Assembly: GCF_000002865.3 (NCBI RefSeq)
Contig: NW_001865053.1
Location: forward strand, 411,949 to 475,948
Reading direction: 5' to 3'
DNA from: Monosiga brevicollis MX1
Taxonomy: Eukaryota > Opisthokonta > Choanoflagellata > Craspedida > Salpingoecidae
DNA: 64,000 bases
The notes beneath the pieces were generated by a model. The model was not told the DNA's origin. It made no database searches and saw only the letters and a program-made list of their open reading frames with translations. Of this stretch, positions 12,213 to 23,741 are shown one piece after another. Position 1 is the stretch's first letter. Each line of letters starts with the position of its first letter. A program made the position numbers and the translations under genes.

Positions 12213-12226
12213 GTGTGTCTCTCTCC
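12129..12226. repeat. CT microsatellite upstream of ACTR5
   Basis: A long CT dinucleotide run with a few GT interruptions near its end. Pyrimidine-rich on the coding strand of ACTR5, whose ATG is about 435 bp downstream. Confidence 0.9.
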
Positions 12227-12662
12227 TTCACTTCTTCACTTTCAATCTCTCCAGCGCGCGGCGTTTTGTCGTTTGACTCTCTTCCGTCCCTTTGCTTGTG
12301 GTCGGTCCGGTCCCTCCGTGTGCAAGAGCGAGATTGAGAGAGCACGAGGGAGGAGAGGCTGGCCAACTGTGTTGGCTGTGGCCTGCCGAGGTCTGTTTTT
12401 TTGGCTGGTGAGGGCGCTTGCTCTGGTGCCTCGGGCGACATGGGGTCGGGCGTTTGAGGCGTCGATGTGCGGCCAAGGCTCATGCGGTTGATTCGTGCTA
12501 TAGTGCCCACTGAGTGTCAACACAGTTGACCACGGCAAGGATGCGGATGTCGGCCTGAGGCTGGTTTGATTTCAGAGTGCTTGCTTGTCGTTACCGGGCA
12601 AGCGTTTCGTGGGGCCCGAGGCTCTGTTCCACATCGGGCTTGAGCCCATTTCCCCCATTATC

Positions 12663-15600
12663 ATGTCGTCCGACGACATCTTTGTGATTGCAGAGCGGCC
12701 CGCCGCCGAGCCGGATTCCCGCGCCACCGACCACAAGGTCCACCTGAAAGCCAAAACGCCCATCGTGATTGACCATGGTTCGAATACAGCCTGTACCTCA
12801 CTCCCCACTCGTACCTGCGCCGCCTGTGGCTCATGTGCAGACAGGCATAGCTCATCTCGCCGCCATCACTGATCCCTCTCATATAGGCAGCGAGACGTGG
12901 CGCGTGGGCTGGGCGTCGGAAGAGTCCCCGCGCTTACGCTTTCCCCCCTTGGCTGGCAAAAATCGCCAAAAGGTATTGCATGCCCCCGCGCCCACGAAAG
13001 ACTCACTCTTTGCCCCCCACCCACTCGCCGTGTTGACCGCCCCCCCCGCCTTGCCTCTTGTTCCCAGAACGCCCCCATGTATGCAGGAAATGATGCACTC
13101 TACCATATCAAAGGTCGCAACCTGACTCGCCCCAACAACGAGAATGGTTTAGTTGTTAGCTGGGAAACAGAGGAGCTACTTCTCGACCACGCCTTCTCTT
13201 GCCTGGGCATCAAGGAAACGTCCGTGGCCCACCCCATCTTTGTGACCGAGCCCCTCTGCAATCCTGCGCTACTGCGAGCTCGTAAGTGCCTCCACACTCG
13301 GTTGAGAGTCCCCCTGGTTGAGGTCACCTGGTTGTCGGTTTCATGCCTCCGGTTGCTGTCCCATCTAACGTACCTGCCCGCATGGCTAGGCCTATCCGAG
13401 CTGTTGTTTGAGTTGTATGGAGCACCTTCTGTTGGTTACGGGCTCGACGGACTCTGCAGCTTTTACTACAATCGCCCAGACGCACGGGCTGGCCTCGTCG
13501 CCAATCTGGGCTACAGTGGCACCACCCTTTTGCCTGTATACGACCAACGCCTGCAAGCTCGCAAGGCTCGCCGCATTGACGTCGGAGGTGCCCATATTCA
13601 AACCTACGGTCGCGCCATCTTGGGTGCTCGGCACCCACATCTCGTCCCCGAGCTGAATTCCAACGTCATCGAAACCATTGTGCATCGTTTTTCCCGCGTG
13701 GCTCCAAATTACAAGGATACCCTACGCCAACTCGAGGATCCGGCTCACGTGACAGAGCTGCTCCAGCGCTTCCAGTTACCCGTCGACCTCTCGGTATGTC
13801 TCTAGCCACTGCTCTGTGGCGTCGTTGCGTGTCGCCATTTCCTTCCTCCTTGTCTCCTTTTGTCCTCTTGCCCTCCCCCTTTGACCCCAAAGTGACTTTG
13901 ATACTGTTCCCGCTCGAGGAGAGCGTGCGGTCACCGCTGTCGCTGATGTTGATGTGCCAAATCCATTCCATAGACCATCCCAACACAGGAGCAGCTTGAT
14001 GAGCGCGCCCGCAAGCGTGAAGTGGCAGCTCAGCGAATGCGGGATATGCAGCTGCGCCGTGCCGAGTCGTTGGTACGTTTTGCGTTGGTACCAGTGGCAG
14101 CTCAGAATTCCGACAGTACTGGCTAGGTCCCAGCCGCGCCCGCGACCAAGCAGCTCATGTTCATGGTGTCGCTCGTTCTAGCTGGCCGGAAAAGATCAAA
14201 AGCTACAAGAGGGCTTGGATCTGATGGGGACCTTGGCGGCGGCTCAACCAGAGGACCGCGCTGAGATTCTGACTCAGGCTGGGTACAGTAGCGATCAAGC
14301 CTTTGCCAATGAGTTGGAAACTGTGGACTTTCAAGGCTCCAAGCTTCGGGCACGTGTTCAACAAGTTGAGCCTGACTTTCGTCCTCCAGTGTTCTACTCC
14401 GAGGTTGGTGCGATCGTCTCGAGAAGAGTGAATCATCCACTCGGGTGCGCCCTTTTTCGTCTTTTGGAGCAACTAAAGACTACGTTGCGTCTTAGGATGA
14501 CCAAGCTCTGCTTGATGCTGAAAGCGACGAAACGCTCACCGAGCAGCAAAAAGCTCGGCGTATCGAAGTGCAGTACATTCACGTGCGTAGCTGATAAACG
14601 CTGTTGGGTATTCCTGCAATCACCCCAAGCTGATTAGCTGATGCAAAACCTCTCATCTCTTGCCTTTGGTTGATCACACAGGGCCTTCAGCTGCTCGTGG
14701 ATGACGCCCGAGCCAATCGAATTGCCGCGGGCAAAGATGTAGGTTTCCTTTGATCCCACAGTCCATCTGTGTCGAGTTGTCAATCTTCCACTGCTCCTAC
14801 GCTTCCGTTGATGAATGTCCTGAATCGGCTTTCGTTTGTAGATGCCCGATGAGAATAAACAGGACACACCCTTGACCATCGAGGAGATTGAGAAAGTGCA
14901 GGCTGAAGTGGATTCGCTTCGGGCCGATCGCGACCGGCGCAAGAAGATGCGGTTGGTTCTGCTTGTTGAGATTCGTCAGATCTTCCGGTTTCCATGAGGC
15001 ATCAACTCTTGTTCTCATCGTCAGCGTCCTCATGTTTGGTATGGGTGTTGGCATGTGGCCTCGTGTACGTGTGCGTGTGTGTGCGCGCACGTTTAGCTCC
15101 GAGCTGCGGGATCGACGTTCAGAAGCAGCCAAGAAGCAGATGCGACTTTTGGTGCAGCAGAGCGAGGGGACGAAGCCGAATAAGCGAAGCCGAACCATGC
15201 GTGGGGCCAAACCAACACGCAACAAAGAGACGGAGGATGATGACTTTGGAGCCGATGATGAGGACTGGGCCGTGTACGCTCGCATCAACCAAAAACATAC
15301 TGGGGATGAGGAGGCTGAGATGGACGAGCGTATCATGACGCTTGAGGCGCAGCTCGAAGACATGCGTACCCAGTACGCACGAGAACATCCTGAAACGCGA
15401 GAGCAGATGATAGAGAGTGCACGCTTGGCGCTCCAGTTTGCATTGGCAGTGGAGCGCGTGCAAATACCCGAAGCCATTTTTGAGCCGCCGATCGCGGGCA
15501 TTGACCAATCCGGTTTGATTGATGGAATGGGGTTTGTCTTTGGTGATTCGGAGCCAGACATGGCATCGGCCATGGCGGAGGTGCGTGTCGTGCTTGACAA

Positions 15601-16090
15601 GTCTAGGTGAACCGCGGGTGGCGGAGCCATTTTTGTTTTTGGTCGAAGCCTTGCGCTTCTCGTGCGGGCATGCTGGACCATGGTCATCTGTTGACTTGGC
15701 ATGTTCTTGGGCTGGGCCTGGGTTTGAGTAGAATGTCTTCTTGACGGGAGGCATGTCCAAGTTTGCAGGCATGGCCGAGCGGGTACAGACAGAGCTCACA
15801 AGCTTGCGTCCATTTCGCTCTGTGGTCAAGGTATGTGCTGCTGCCTGTTACCATCTGCATGGCGCCTTCGGCTGCAGGTGGTCTGGTCACTGCTGCTTCC
15901 TGCTCGCTCTCGCCAGGTGTGGACCGCCCAGGATCCAGACGACGATGCGTTTCGTGGTGCATGCCGGCTCATGCGGCAAGTGCCGGATAAAGTTTGTATG
16001 ACCAAGGCCGAATACGAAGAGTATGGTCCCGATTACCTTAAGGAGCATATGGCCAGCAACATGTACATACCCAATCTCACGCTCCAGTGA
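12663..16090 (+). CDS. ACTR5: Actin-related protein 5 (ARP5), INO80 complex
   Basis: ARP5 is a nuclear actin-related subunit of the INO80 nucleosome remodeller (family knowledge). Twelve exons close in frame to 711 residues: 12663-12777, 12887-12972, 13068-13281, 13390-13793, 13989-14072, 14182-14403, 14496-14582, 14682-14738, 14842-14951, 15097-15580, 15732-15830, 15917-16090. The actin fold is visible at both ends: IVIDHGS (phosphate loop 1), LSELLFELYGAPSVGYGLD, SGTTLLPVY, and NVFLTGGMSKFAGM. The C-terminus TKAEYEEYGPDYLKEHMASNMYI is typical of ARP5. Between them is the large helical insertion characteristic of ARP5 (about residues 270-520, rich in Glu/Arg/Gln). The helix normally just before NVFLTGG is not obvious, so a short exon may be missed in 15581-15731. 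AATAAA follows at 16249. Confidence 0.94.
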
Positions 16091-16248
16091 TCTTTGTCAC
16101 CAAGGTCACTAGCAGCAGCTCTGCCAACAGACCCCAGGTGGTGAAAGTGACCCGGCACCATGCCAAAGTAGATGGCCAAAAGCCACTTTGATGACTTGGA
16201 GGAGAAGGCGGAAGGCTGAGATGGCTGGTGCATCACACGAACTCAACA

Positions 16249-16254
16249 AATAAA
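16249..16254 (+). other. AATAAA poly(A) signal, ACTR5
   Basis: The hexamer AATAAA lies 159 bp after the ACTR5 stop and before the next plus-strand start, and is followed by a T-rich stretch at 16270-16280. Confidence 0.55.
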
Positions 16255-16370
16255 TCAATACCAAAAAAGTTTTTTTTTTCATTCATTTTGTTTTGTGACC
16301 GTTACACCTTTTGGTCCACAAAGCGCGCTGGCGCTTGTGCTCGCGCGCGGCGCACACGAGCACCAAGGAA

Positions 16371-17405
16371 ATGAGCAGCGCAACTCGAGATGAGGTCCAG
16401 CCTCAAAGGGAGGGGCATGGTGGAGGCGGGGGGCGTGAAGATTATCTACCTTGGGATGACTACTTTATGGCGGTCGCCTTTCTCAGCGCCAAGCGCAGCA
16501 AGGACCCCAAGTAAGCACACGCGCCCCGGCTTGCCAAGTCAGCGATTTGCGGCAGGTTGCCTTGCTTGCGCCTCACGCGGCCATTCCACGACGGTAACAC
16601 GCAGCACACAAATCGGAAGTTGCATTGTAAACGCGGCGAATAAGATTGTTGGCATTGGTTACAACGGGATGCCGCGGGGCTGCGACGATGATGCCCTGCC
16701 ATGGGCACGCGAGGGCCCCTCGGTCCTCGACACCAAGTACCCGGTCAGATGTCATGCATGTGGGCATGACGAGATTGGCTTGTCACACCAATGTGCGCTC
16801 ATCTCCACCACGCGCTGGTCCTCACGTGCTAGTATGTATGCAATGCCGAGATGAATGCCATCTTGAACAAAAACTCAGCCAGCTTGCGGGGCTGTCGCAT
16901 GTAGGTATTACTTGCAGCTGCCAGTGTCACGGGGAACGCCCTCTGTGGTTCATCTTCTCTTCATTCCTCGCACAATAGGTACACTGCGTTCTTTCCCAAC
17001 AGCGAAAGTGCCAAGCTCATCATTCAGGCCGGTATCACGGAAGTCCTCTACACCGTTGACCGGGTGGGTATTTGTGCAAGCCTGCTCAGTTCGCGACCTC
17101 AAAAGCCTTTGCCAGGTCAAGTTGTCTGTGCTCATGCCAGCGGCGTGCGCACTGGTGGACATGTGTAGTATGCGGAGCGGCCCGAGTATCAGGCAGCTCG
17201 GCGACTCTTTGCACTGGCCAAAGTCCACTGCCGTCAGCACACCCCCCTGTGTAGTGAGATCACGCTCGATTTTGATGCCGTTGAGTTTCAAGCGTCCCGA
17301 CAAGCCTCGACCGCAAGTAGTGTCCCCACGTGCGATGAGGTGGATGCTCCCAGTGTCAAGCCCATTGCTGCACAGTTTGCGCAAACCACTCTCCAGTCTG
17401 ATTGA
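16371..17405 (+). CDS. dCMP deaminase homologue lacking zinc ligands
   Basis: Homologue of deoxycytidylate deaminase (DCTD), which makes dUMP for dTMP synthesis. Five exons close in frame to 222 residues: 16371-16510, 16605-16743, 16833-16900, 16979-17063, 17169-17405. The family backbone is strong: [26 protein letters not shown], then [35 protein letters not shown], and [13 protein letters not shown]. The zinc site is changed throughout. The HAE motif reads N97-A-E99, and PCxxC reads P-N123-S-E-S126, so His, Cys and Cys are all replaced while the catalytic Glu (E99) remains. As known for the family, an enzyme without these ligands should not deaminate. A pseudoenzyme or regulatory subunit is my inference. 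The last 45 residues are a Ser/Thr-rich extension. The first ATG with the family N-terminus was taken as start. Confidence 0.85.
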
Positions 17406-17680
17406 GGCCCAGAGGGCCGCCTACTTCAGCCTGCCCTGCTTGATCGTGCTCTCTTTCTGGACAACTCTCTTCTCTATGGCCTCTTCACGATGGTGTCGGC
17501 ACCCATGTTCAGCTAATCGAATTGATAAAGGAAGCAAACACTGATACAAGAGCTCTTCCCATCATCTCTCTCCTGTCCTGCCACTGTCAGTGCACCGTTC
17601 GTCCACGAGACCGGCAGCACGAGCAGGTCAAACTTTCATCTCCTTGCTTGCCATCTTGCCTGCTGCTGGTGTAGGCAAGA

Positions 17681-18462
17681 TTAGGAAAAGCACCAGCCAT
17701 AGACGAGGCTCAAAGCAACGCCGGAGATCAAACCCATTCCAAAGTGTAAGACTTGGGGATCTGAAGCATGACAGCTTTCGAGAATATGATGACCCAACTG
17801 CTGCAAGCCAGCTATATAAAATCTAAATACCTCAGTCGGAGTGACAGGAGAGCCAATGGGCTGCAGGATTGGTTGTGACACGACTTTGGGTGCAGGGTCG
17901 TCAGGCAAGGGCTGTTCTGCTTGCGCTGGGACCGTGATGACCTGGGCAGGAGTTGAGTTGAGCTGGTGTTCGGCTAGAACGCTGTCAAGATCAGCGATGA
18001 GCTGCTCGCGAGTTGTGGCAAGGGCCGTGTTGATGTGATACATGGTACGCCAAGGTGTGATAAAGATGACGGAAAGAATACCCAGAACGGTACCCGTGAT
18101 GGTTATCATGGCCGAGTACGTCGTCTAGTGGGATGTGAATGCGTTGGGCAGAGGGCATAATGGTATGCACAAAGAAAAGGTGGGGAGCGAAGGGCCGATG
18201 AGAGGGGAAGAAGCCCAATGATGGGCAGTGGAGGATAAGACGAACCAAAACGCGGTAGGCGGCCGTCCAAAAGTTTTCGGCTTGATGTTGGGCATTGAGA
18301 GCATCAACGTAGTTGCGGGTTGCTTCCTCATACTGCCATCACCAACAGGCCAACAGGCAGCACGAAAACACAAGCAAAGCAGCGCAGCAAGTCAGTGTGA
18401 GCTGCAACCACTGGTGACACGTCCTCAGGGTCTGGTTGCGCCAAGGTCAGCAAAGTGATGGG

Positions 18463-18493
<31 letters not shown>

Positions 18494-19417
18494 GGGGTTT
18501 GGAGCAGGTGCATGGCAAACAAACCTCACTCCAGCATTCAGAGACTTGGCGCTCAGCAACCTTCTCGCCTTGTACTTCTTTCGAGTTGAGAAAGGCATCA
18601 TGGCGCTCAGCCATGAGTTGTCGCAGTTCTTCCCGCGATCTGCGGGATGGGGCGGGAGTGCGAGGATGAGGAAAGACGAGAGGCCCATCGCATGCGTGGC
18701 CATGGGCAGCGATCACAGACAAAATGCTCGACGAACCGGCGGCCGAGTTTCTCTTCGTAGCGTATCTCATCGTTCATCTGCTTCTCGCGCAAGTGAGCTT
18801 CACGCTTGGCTTCCTCGAAGCGAACCTTGGCCTAGAGTCGTCAAGAGAGGCGCCAGGGGTGCCGCATGGGGGTTTGCCGGAATTGAGGCAACAAGCCGAG
18901 CTGGAAAGTGACCCCCGCTCCACAAACAAATCGAACATCGAGCAGCAAGAAGCAGACTTAGCGCAAGAGCAAGGGCCATTGGCGGACGAACGTGGTCGTG
19001 TTTGAGCTGCAGCCGCTTCAGGTTCTCAAACCGGTTGGCAACGATCTGGCGTTTCTCCGCCAAATCGCGTGTGCCAGTCATTTCCAAGTACAGTTTCTGC
19101 ATGGCTTCTAGCCATCTGGATGAGTTGATGGAGGAGGCCATGGGAGCGAATGAGTTTTGCGCTGAGTTTTGCCGGGGGGAATTTCAAGCATTTGGTCGGT
19201 CAGCGTACTCGGCAGCGCGTTGGGAGCGATGGCGATAGGCTTGGCGGGCGGCAGACCATGCTGCACCGAGGTGACCGTGTTTGTACATCTCGCGGACCAA
19301 TTGAATATTAAACGGGGAGCTGCTGGCTGGCGTCGGGACTGTCGGGGCCTTGGCTGCACCCGAGGCGGAGATGCCGGTAGCAGCACGCAAGCATTGTAGC
19401 GTGCGCCGCAAAGCCAT
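17681..19417 (-). CDS. CCDC51/Mdm33-like mitochondrial coiled-coil protein
   Basis: Six exons on the minus strand close to 357 residues: 19417-19209, 19115-18992, 18831-18737, 18639-18525, 18332-18246, 18124-17681. The N-terminus (MALRRTLQCLRAATGISASG) looks like a mitochondrial presequence: basic, no acids. A long coiled coil follows (WLEAMQKLYLEMTGTRDLAE, RFEEAKREAHLREKQMNDE, SREELRQLMAERHDAFLNSK). Then come a membrane helix at about 214-233 (ITGTVLGILSVIFIT), a Pro-rich loop, and a second helix at the C-terminus (GMGLISGVALSLVYGWCF). Presequence, coiled coil and two helices match CCDC51 (MITOK, mitochondrial K+ channel pore) and fungal Mdm33/She9, inner-membrane proteins. Choice between these is by architecture only. 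A GTC trinucleotide repeat lies in the intron at 18460-18493. Confidence 0.65.
18460..18493. repeat. GTC trinucleotide repeat (intronic)
   Basis: About eleven GTC units inside an intron of the CCDC51-like gene. Confidence 0.9.
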
Positions 19418-19945
19418 GACGGCAAGTACTGATACCCTCCCGTTCCACCACCCACCAGCCACCCTCAGGCCACCAAATCAAGCCAAGCCAGACCAGGACC
19501 AAGCCCCCACACCGACCAAGCAGACCATCAACTCCAACAAGCCCCCTCCTCCTCCTCTACCCCTCGTGAGACTCGATTTGAAAATTTGTGAGAGATTTGA
19601 GAGAGAGATTTGAGAGAGAGATTTGAGAGAGAGAGTTTGAGAGAGAGGTTTGAGAGTTTGAGAGAGGTTTCAGAGATGAGAGGTAGGGAGGTGAAGAAGG
19701 AGAGAGAGCCAGAGAGAGTTTGAGAGTTGAGAGTTTGATTGAGAGTTTGAGAGAGAGAGTTTGAGAGAGTTAGAGTTTGTTTGAGAGAGAGAGAGAGAAG
19801 CATTTTGCGGTTTTTGCCTGTTATACATCTATCAACTGTTTGTTCGTCGGGAAAAGTGTGATCATCGTCTGGTGGCGCTTGTTGGTTGGTGGCGGCGGGT
19901 GGCGCGGAGGGGTCAGCGCGGCTTTTGGAACGGACAAGGGGTGGC
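19418..19945. promoter_or_regulatory. Divergent promoter with long GAGAGTTT tract
   Basis: Region between the CCDC51-like (minus) and VPS37A (plus) starts. From about 19578 to 19800 it is an imperfect array of GAGAGTTT/GAGAGATT units, purine-rich on the plus strand and so pyrimidine-rich on the coding strand of the leftward gene. No coding sequence is evident. Confidence 0.6.
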
Positions 19946-22163
19946 ATGGCTTGGTTCTCGCGAGCGCCGGCTGCGGCGCCGCCGCCTTCGATGGATCTTT
20001 CTTCATTGCGCAGCCGCCAAATCGATGGACTACTCATGGCCAATCTGCCGGGCGGGTACGGAGCTCTGGCTGCACAGGCCCCCACGTTGTACTTTTTGAC
20101 GCGCCCTGTCGGCCCGATTGACCCATGCCTGGGTTGGCTCATCTGTTCAACCCACATCTGGCCTTGCCTCTGGTAGCGTCTCGACTAAAATCACAAACGC
20201 CGAGTACGAGGTGCCCTTCACCGCCAACGGCCGACCTGTCCTGCTACACATGTAAGTCATCAAGTGACGCCCTCGAGACGCGTCCTGACGTGCGTGGCCT
20301 TTGGCACCGCTGGGGGCCATGACCTTGCTTTTGACTCAATGCGGGACTGTGTACTCCCATCATGGGATGCCATCTCGCGTTCGAGGCGGTTGGCTTGGGG
20401 GCGGGGACGGGGTGATGTGTTTCTCAGTGACGTGGCCCTGTGACTTATGCACGTTGGCCCTCATGCTTGTGTGGCGGTGGTGTTGGCTCTGTTCGTGTAG
20501 TAAGCTGCCGCTGAATTTTCCACAGATGCAGCCCGTTCTGACCATCACGCCCAATTGCCACCACCCCGTTCTCAACGCCTCGGGCCAAGTGTGTGGCATT
20601 GAAGCACTGCAGTCGGTACGAGTCGGCGCTCGTGGAATCGCACGCGGGGCCGTTGGCATACAACTCGGATGGCTGACGCGGTTGTGGGGTTGCATCTTGG
20701 GCCACTGACTCTTTCATGCTTGCTTTCACATGCCGTGGGGTTTTGATCAATCGTCATCAGTGGAAAGCTCATTCAAGCTTGGCCAAGGTGGTCGAGCAAA
20801 CAGTGGATCATTTGATTCGCAACCCGCCCTCTTTGTACGTTGTCCTGGCCAGTTTTCGTTTTGGAATTGCTTCTTTCCCGGTTGCAATTGCGCTCTTTCG
20901 AGGCTTGGTAACTTGACGCGAGGCGAACGGCCCTCCAGCGTTCTCTTCTCTCATCCATCTGTGTAAATTGCCGAGACCCTGGAAATGGTTTGCCATTCAC
21001 GATGCATATGCAATTGCCTGGCATGCGTATTTTCTTGTAGTCCTGGCGATGTTGGAAGTGCCCGTGGTGCTGGCCAATATGGAATGCCATCCACACAGCC
21101 GGCATATGGCGCACCCAATCCTTATGCGACCGCAGGCAACGGTGGACCCCCCGCCGTTCCATACCATCAGGCCGTGCAACCGACGTCAGACTTGGGTATG
21201 AGTACGACATCATCTAGTCAAGGGGTACCAAGCTCTGTTTCAACACCGGCGCCCACCGAGGTGACTCTGAGTAACGCGGATCTTCCCGAGCTTGACCGCG
21301 CCACCATTGCGGGCTTTATGCAGGATATGAGGTTGGTCTGCAGCAGCAGCTTGTCGGGTCGTAGATGCCGGACAAGGGCACGGGGGGTGTTTCATGTGCA
21401 TGTTTGCAGAGACTGATGCTAACTCTTCGTCTATGCTGACTTGCCTTGGCGTGCATGGGCGTGGTGCAGCACGGATGAGCTGACAGAGATGGCCGAGTCC
21501 ATGCCCAAGGTGCGATCCTTTGTCGCAAACCTGACACACCTCCAAGTGATCCGGGAGCGCGTTGAGTTCTTGCGCCAGGAGCGGACTCGATTGGCAGGTG
21601 CGTGAACCTCGCCAGCTTTCTGTCTGCTCGCTTGGGCCCGCTTGTCGAGGAAATCTGCATTTCTTTTGAAGCTGTTTGGAGCGTGGGCGTCAAAATTCTT
21701 ATGCTGCTGCACGTGCACATTTGCTAGAGGCCAACATGAAGCACGAGCCTGAGCTGAACCGGTTGAAGAGTGAGGTCAAGGCGTTGACGCAGCAGTTGGC
21801 TGAGCTGGATCAATCTTTGGCCACCAAACTCGCTCGCTACACTGAGTTGTCTTCGGTACGAGGCCAGCCATGTTTGCTTGCGTGATTTTACCATTGGCTT
21901 CTTGCCCCTTGTTTTTTTTGCTTCACGCGTGCTCATGCGGCGCGCATATGATGAATGACTTGGCACAGCAATATGATCGGCAAGGTTTGGTCGCGGCGCT
22001 CAAGGTGAAGCAGAGTGAAGCCGAGGAAGCCAGCGAGGACTTGGTGAGCCAGTTTCGCAACGAGGACTTGCCCGTAGAGGACTTTGTTAAACAATTCAAG
22101 GCTGCACGCGTGCTCTATCACGAGCGACGGCTGAAAGAGGAGCGGTTCCTCGCCTCCAACTAG
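19946..22163 (+). CDS. VPS37A: VPS37A-like ESCRT-I subunit
   Basis: ESCRT-I component for sorting ubiquitinated cargo into multivesicular bodies (family knowledge). Eight exons close to 371 residues: 19946-20055, 20177-20251, 20501-20615, 20761-20834, 21041-21331, 21470-21597, 21728-21855, 21969-22163. The N-terminal half resembles the UEV-like domain of VPS37A (EYEVPFTANGRPVLLHI, NFPQMQPVLTITP, HPVLNASGQV, VDHLIRNPPS). A Gly/Pro/Ser/Tyr-rich linker follows (QYGMPSTQPAYGAPNPYATA). The C-terminal half is the helical Mod(r)/VPS37 domain (TDELTEMAESMPKVRSFV, HEPELNRLKSEVKALTQQLA, QYDRQGLVAALKVKQSEAEE, LPVEDFVKQFKAARVLYHER). The UEV-like part points to the A-type paralogue rather than B, C or D. 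Length is near the human 397. Confidence 0.9.
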
Positions 22164-22737
22164 AGTGCGTGCAAATGATCTTCTTCTCCTGCCAATTCCT
22201 TTGACCGGTGCCAGTGCAATTGATGAGGGATGGCGGTGCTACGAACTGTACGAGACCTGTGTCGAGATAGCCACCGAGTGGAAACCAATCAGCGACACAA
22301 ACATGCAAGGCATGGCTGTCTTGGACAGAGATCTGGCCAAAAGCCGCTGCTGGAATTACAGTGATGCTCTGCCCATGACTTTACCAGTAGCAAGGTGGTT
22401 TCTTACCGCCCGAGATCAGACATCAGACATCATCAGATGGCGGCGCGCTGACCAATTTCAAGCCACAAACTTTACCACAAGTAGTTACTTCCTCTACGAA
22501 AGTTTTTTTTTCTTTTGGATTCTTCATGAGAGGACTCCGAACCACGCCGTTCACTGCTTTGATTTATTTGTGTCTCCTTGTGTTTTACTCGTTTTGCTTG
22601 ACAACTCTCTCTCTCTTACCTCTTCTGTCGCTGTCTCTATTCTCTGCCACTGGTACTGTCATAATCTCTGACTCTATACATCTACTGGCTTTGCTTTTGA
22701 ACCAAACTCAGCTCTGTCTGTCTTTATCTCTGACTTT

Positions 22738-22822
22738 ATCTCTGTCTCTGTCTCTGTCTCTGTCTCTGTCTCTGTCTCTGTCTCTGTCTCTGTCTCTGTC
22801 TCTGTCTCTGTCTCTGTCTCTC
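22738..22822. repeat. CTCTGT hexanucleotide array
   Basis: About 14 near-perfect tandem copies of TCTCTG. Pyrimidine-biased on the plus strand. Confidence 0.92.
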
Positions 22823-22926
22823 TGTCCCACACACCCTGTTGCGATCGCTGCGCTCACTCTCTCTCTCTGTCTGTCGCATTCGACTGTCGTCGCGACGCTG
22901 GTATCGGGGTCGCCGGGTCGCTGCAC

Positions 22927-22929
<3 letters not shown>

Positions 22930-22960
<31 letters not shown>
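22930..22960. repeat. CTG trinucleotide repeat
   Basis: Ten CTG units in a row, in a stretch not assigned to a gene. Confidence 0.92.
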
Positions 22961-22962
<2 letters not shown>

Positions 22963-23741
22963 GGGTCGCGGCGGCAGGTGTTACTCCTTGGATCCGGAAG
23001 GTGCACGCTATTCAGGTTTGTCTGGGGTCCCCAGCGCAGAGCTGCGCGCACACCATGGTCGTGGGTGTTTCTTCAAAGGGCGATGCCATTGTGTGTTCTC
23101 AACGTCGAGGAACAGGACGCCCCCTTCCCTGCGGTTCTTCCGACGCAGCTGCCCGCCCTAATCATCCGTGTCGCGCTCCTCTTCAATGTGTTTTCTGATG
23201 GCCTTCTGTTCATTTCCTGTGTACTCGACTGCCACATTGCGCGCCTTTTCAATCCACCTCAACGGTGTTTGGCTTTGAATCCATTCCGTCGTTGTGATCG
23301 CTCGGCGCTTTCTCTTTTTGTGCTCTCCCCACGACAGATTGCACCTCCTCTCCATTGTTGGCTCTTGGGTCATGGGGCAGGCAGACGGCCATTGCTCATG
23401 ATCCGGTTCTCATGTGCTGCCTCTCGCTTGGCGTCATCGGGCGTAGGACGCCCTTTTGTTTCCGTGCGCCCGGGCAAGGAACATTTGGGCGGGGTTCCGA
23501 CCCGATCGGCCCCCTCCCCTGCCTCCTCCCTTTCCCTTACCCACAAAACGTCCAACTCGAGCCGACGAGGGCAGCCTTGAGTTTCTTTCTTCTCCCCCTC
23601 CAGTTCTTGGTGCTCTTGTTGGTGCGCACTTTCTTGCGACCTCGCATTGCGCCGGCTTTCACTACTTCTCGACGCATTCTCACCATCTCTTGTTTGCTTC
23701 CTGCAGTGGCCAGTCGCACGGGCCTGGCCCATCTGCACACC

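Larger units (their letters stand above)
22164..23741. other. Intergenic region with hexamer and CTG repeats
   Basis: About 1.6 kb between VPS37A and the RING gene. It contains a CTCTGT hexamer array (about 22738-22822), a CTG trinucleotide run (22930-22960) and pyrimidine-rich sequence. A plus-strand frame stays open from 23355 into the RING exon and includes a hydrophobic stretch (FFLLPLQFLVLLLVRTF), so the RING gene may begin upstream of the ATG I chose. Confidence 0.5.

Noticed and set aside
12775-12790. GGTTCGAAT resembling a tRNA T-arm
   Set aside because: It is the exon 1/intron 1 junction of ACTR5, with no cloverleaf around it.
16744-16832. TGTCATGCATGTGGGCATGAC, which would read CHACGHD if the dCMP deaminase intron were retained, as a replacement zinc site
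   Set aside because: Reading through gives a frame that ends soon after and loses the conserved C-terminal half; the spliced frame matches the family without interruption apart from the ligands.
22738-22926. Repeated dipeptide frames (DRDRDR, SLSLSL) over microsatellites here and at 12085-12300, 36280-36640 and 55000-55280
   Set aside because: Simple-sequence DNA keeps frames open without selection; no domains or splice support.
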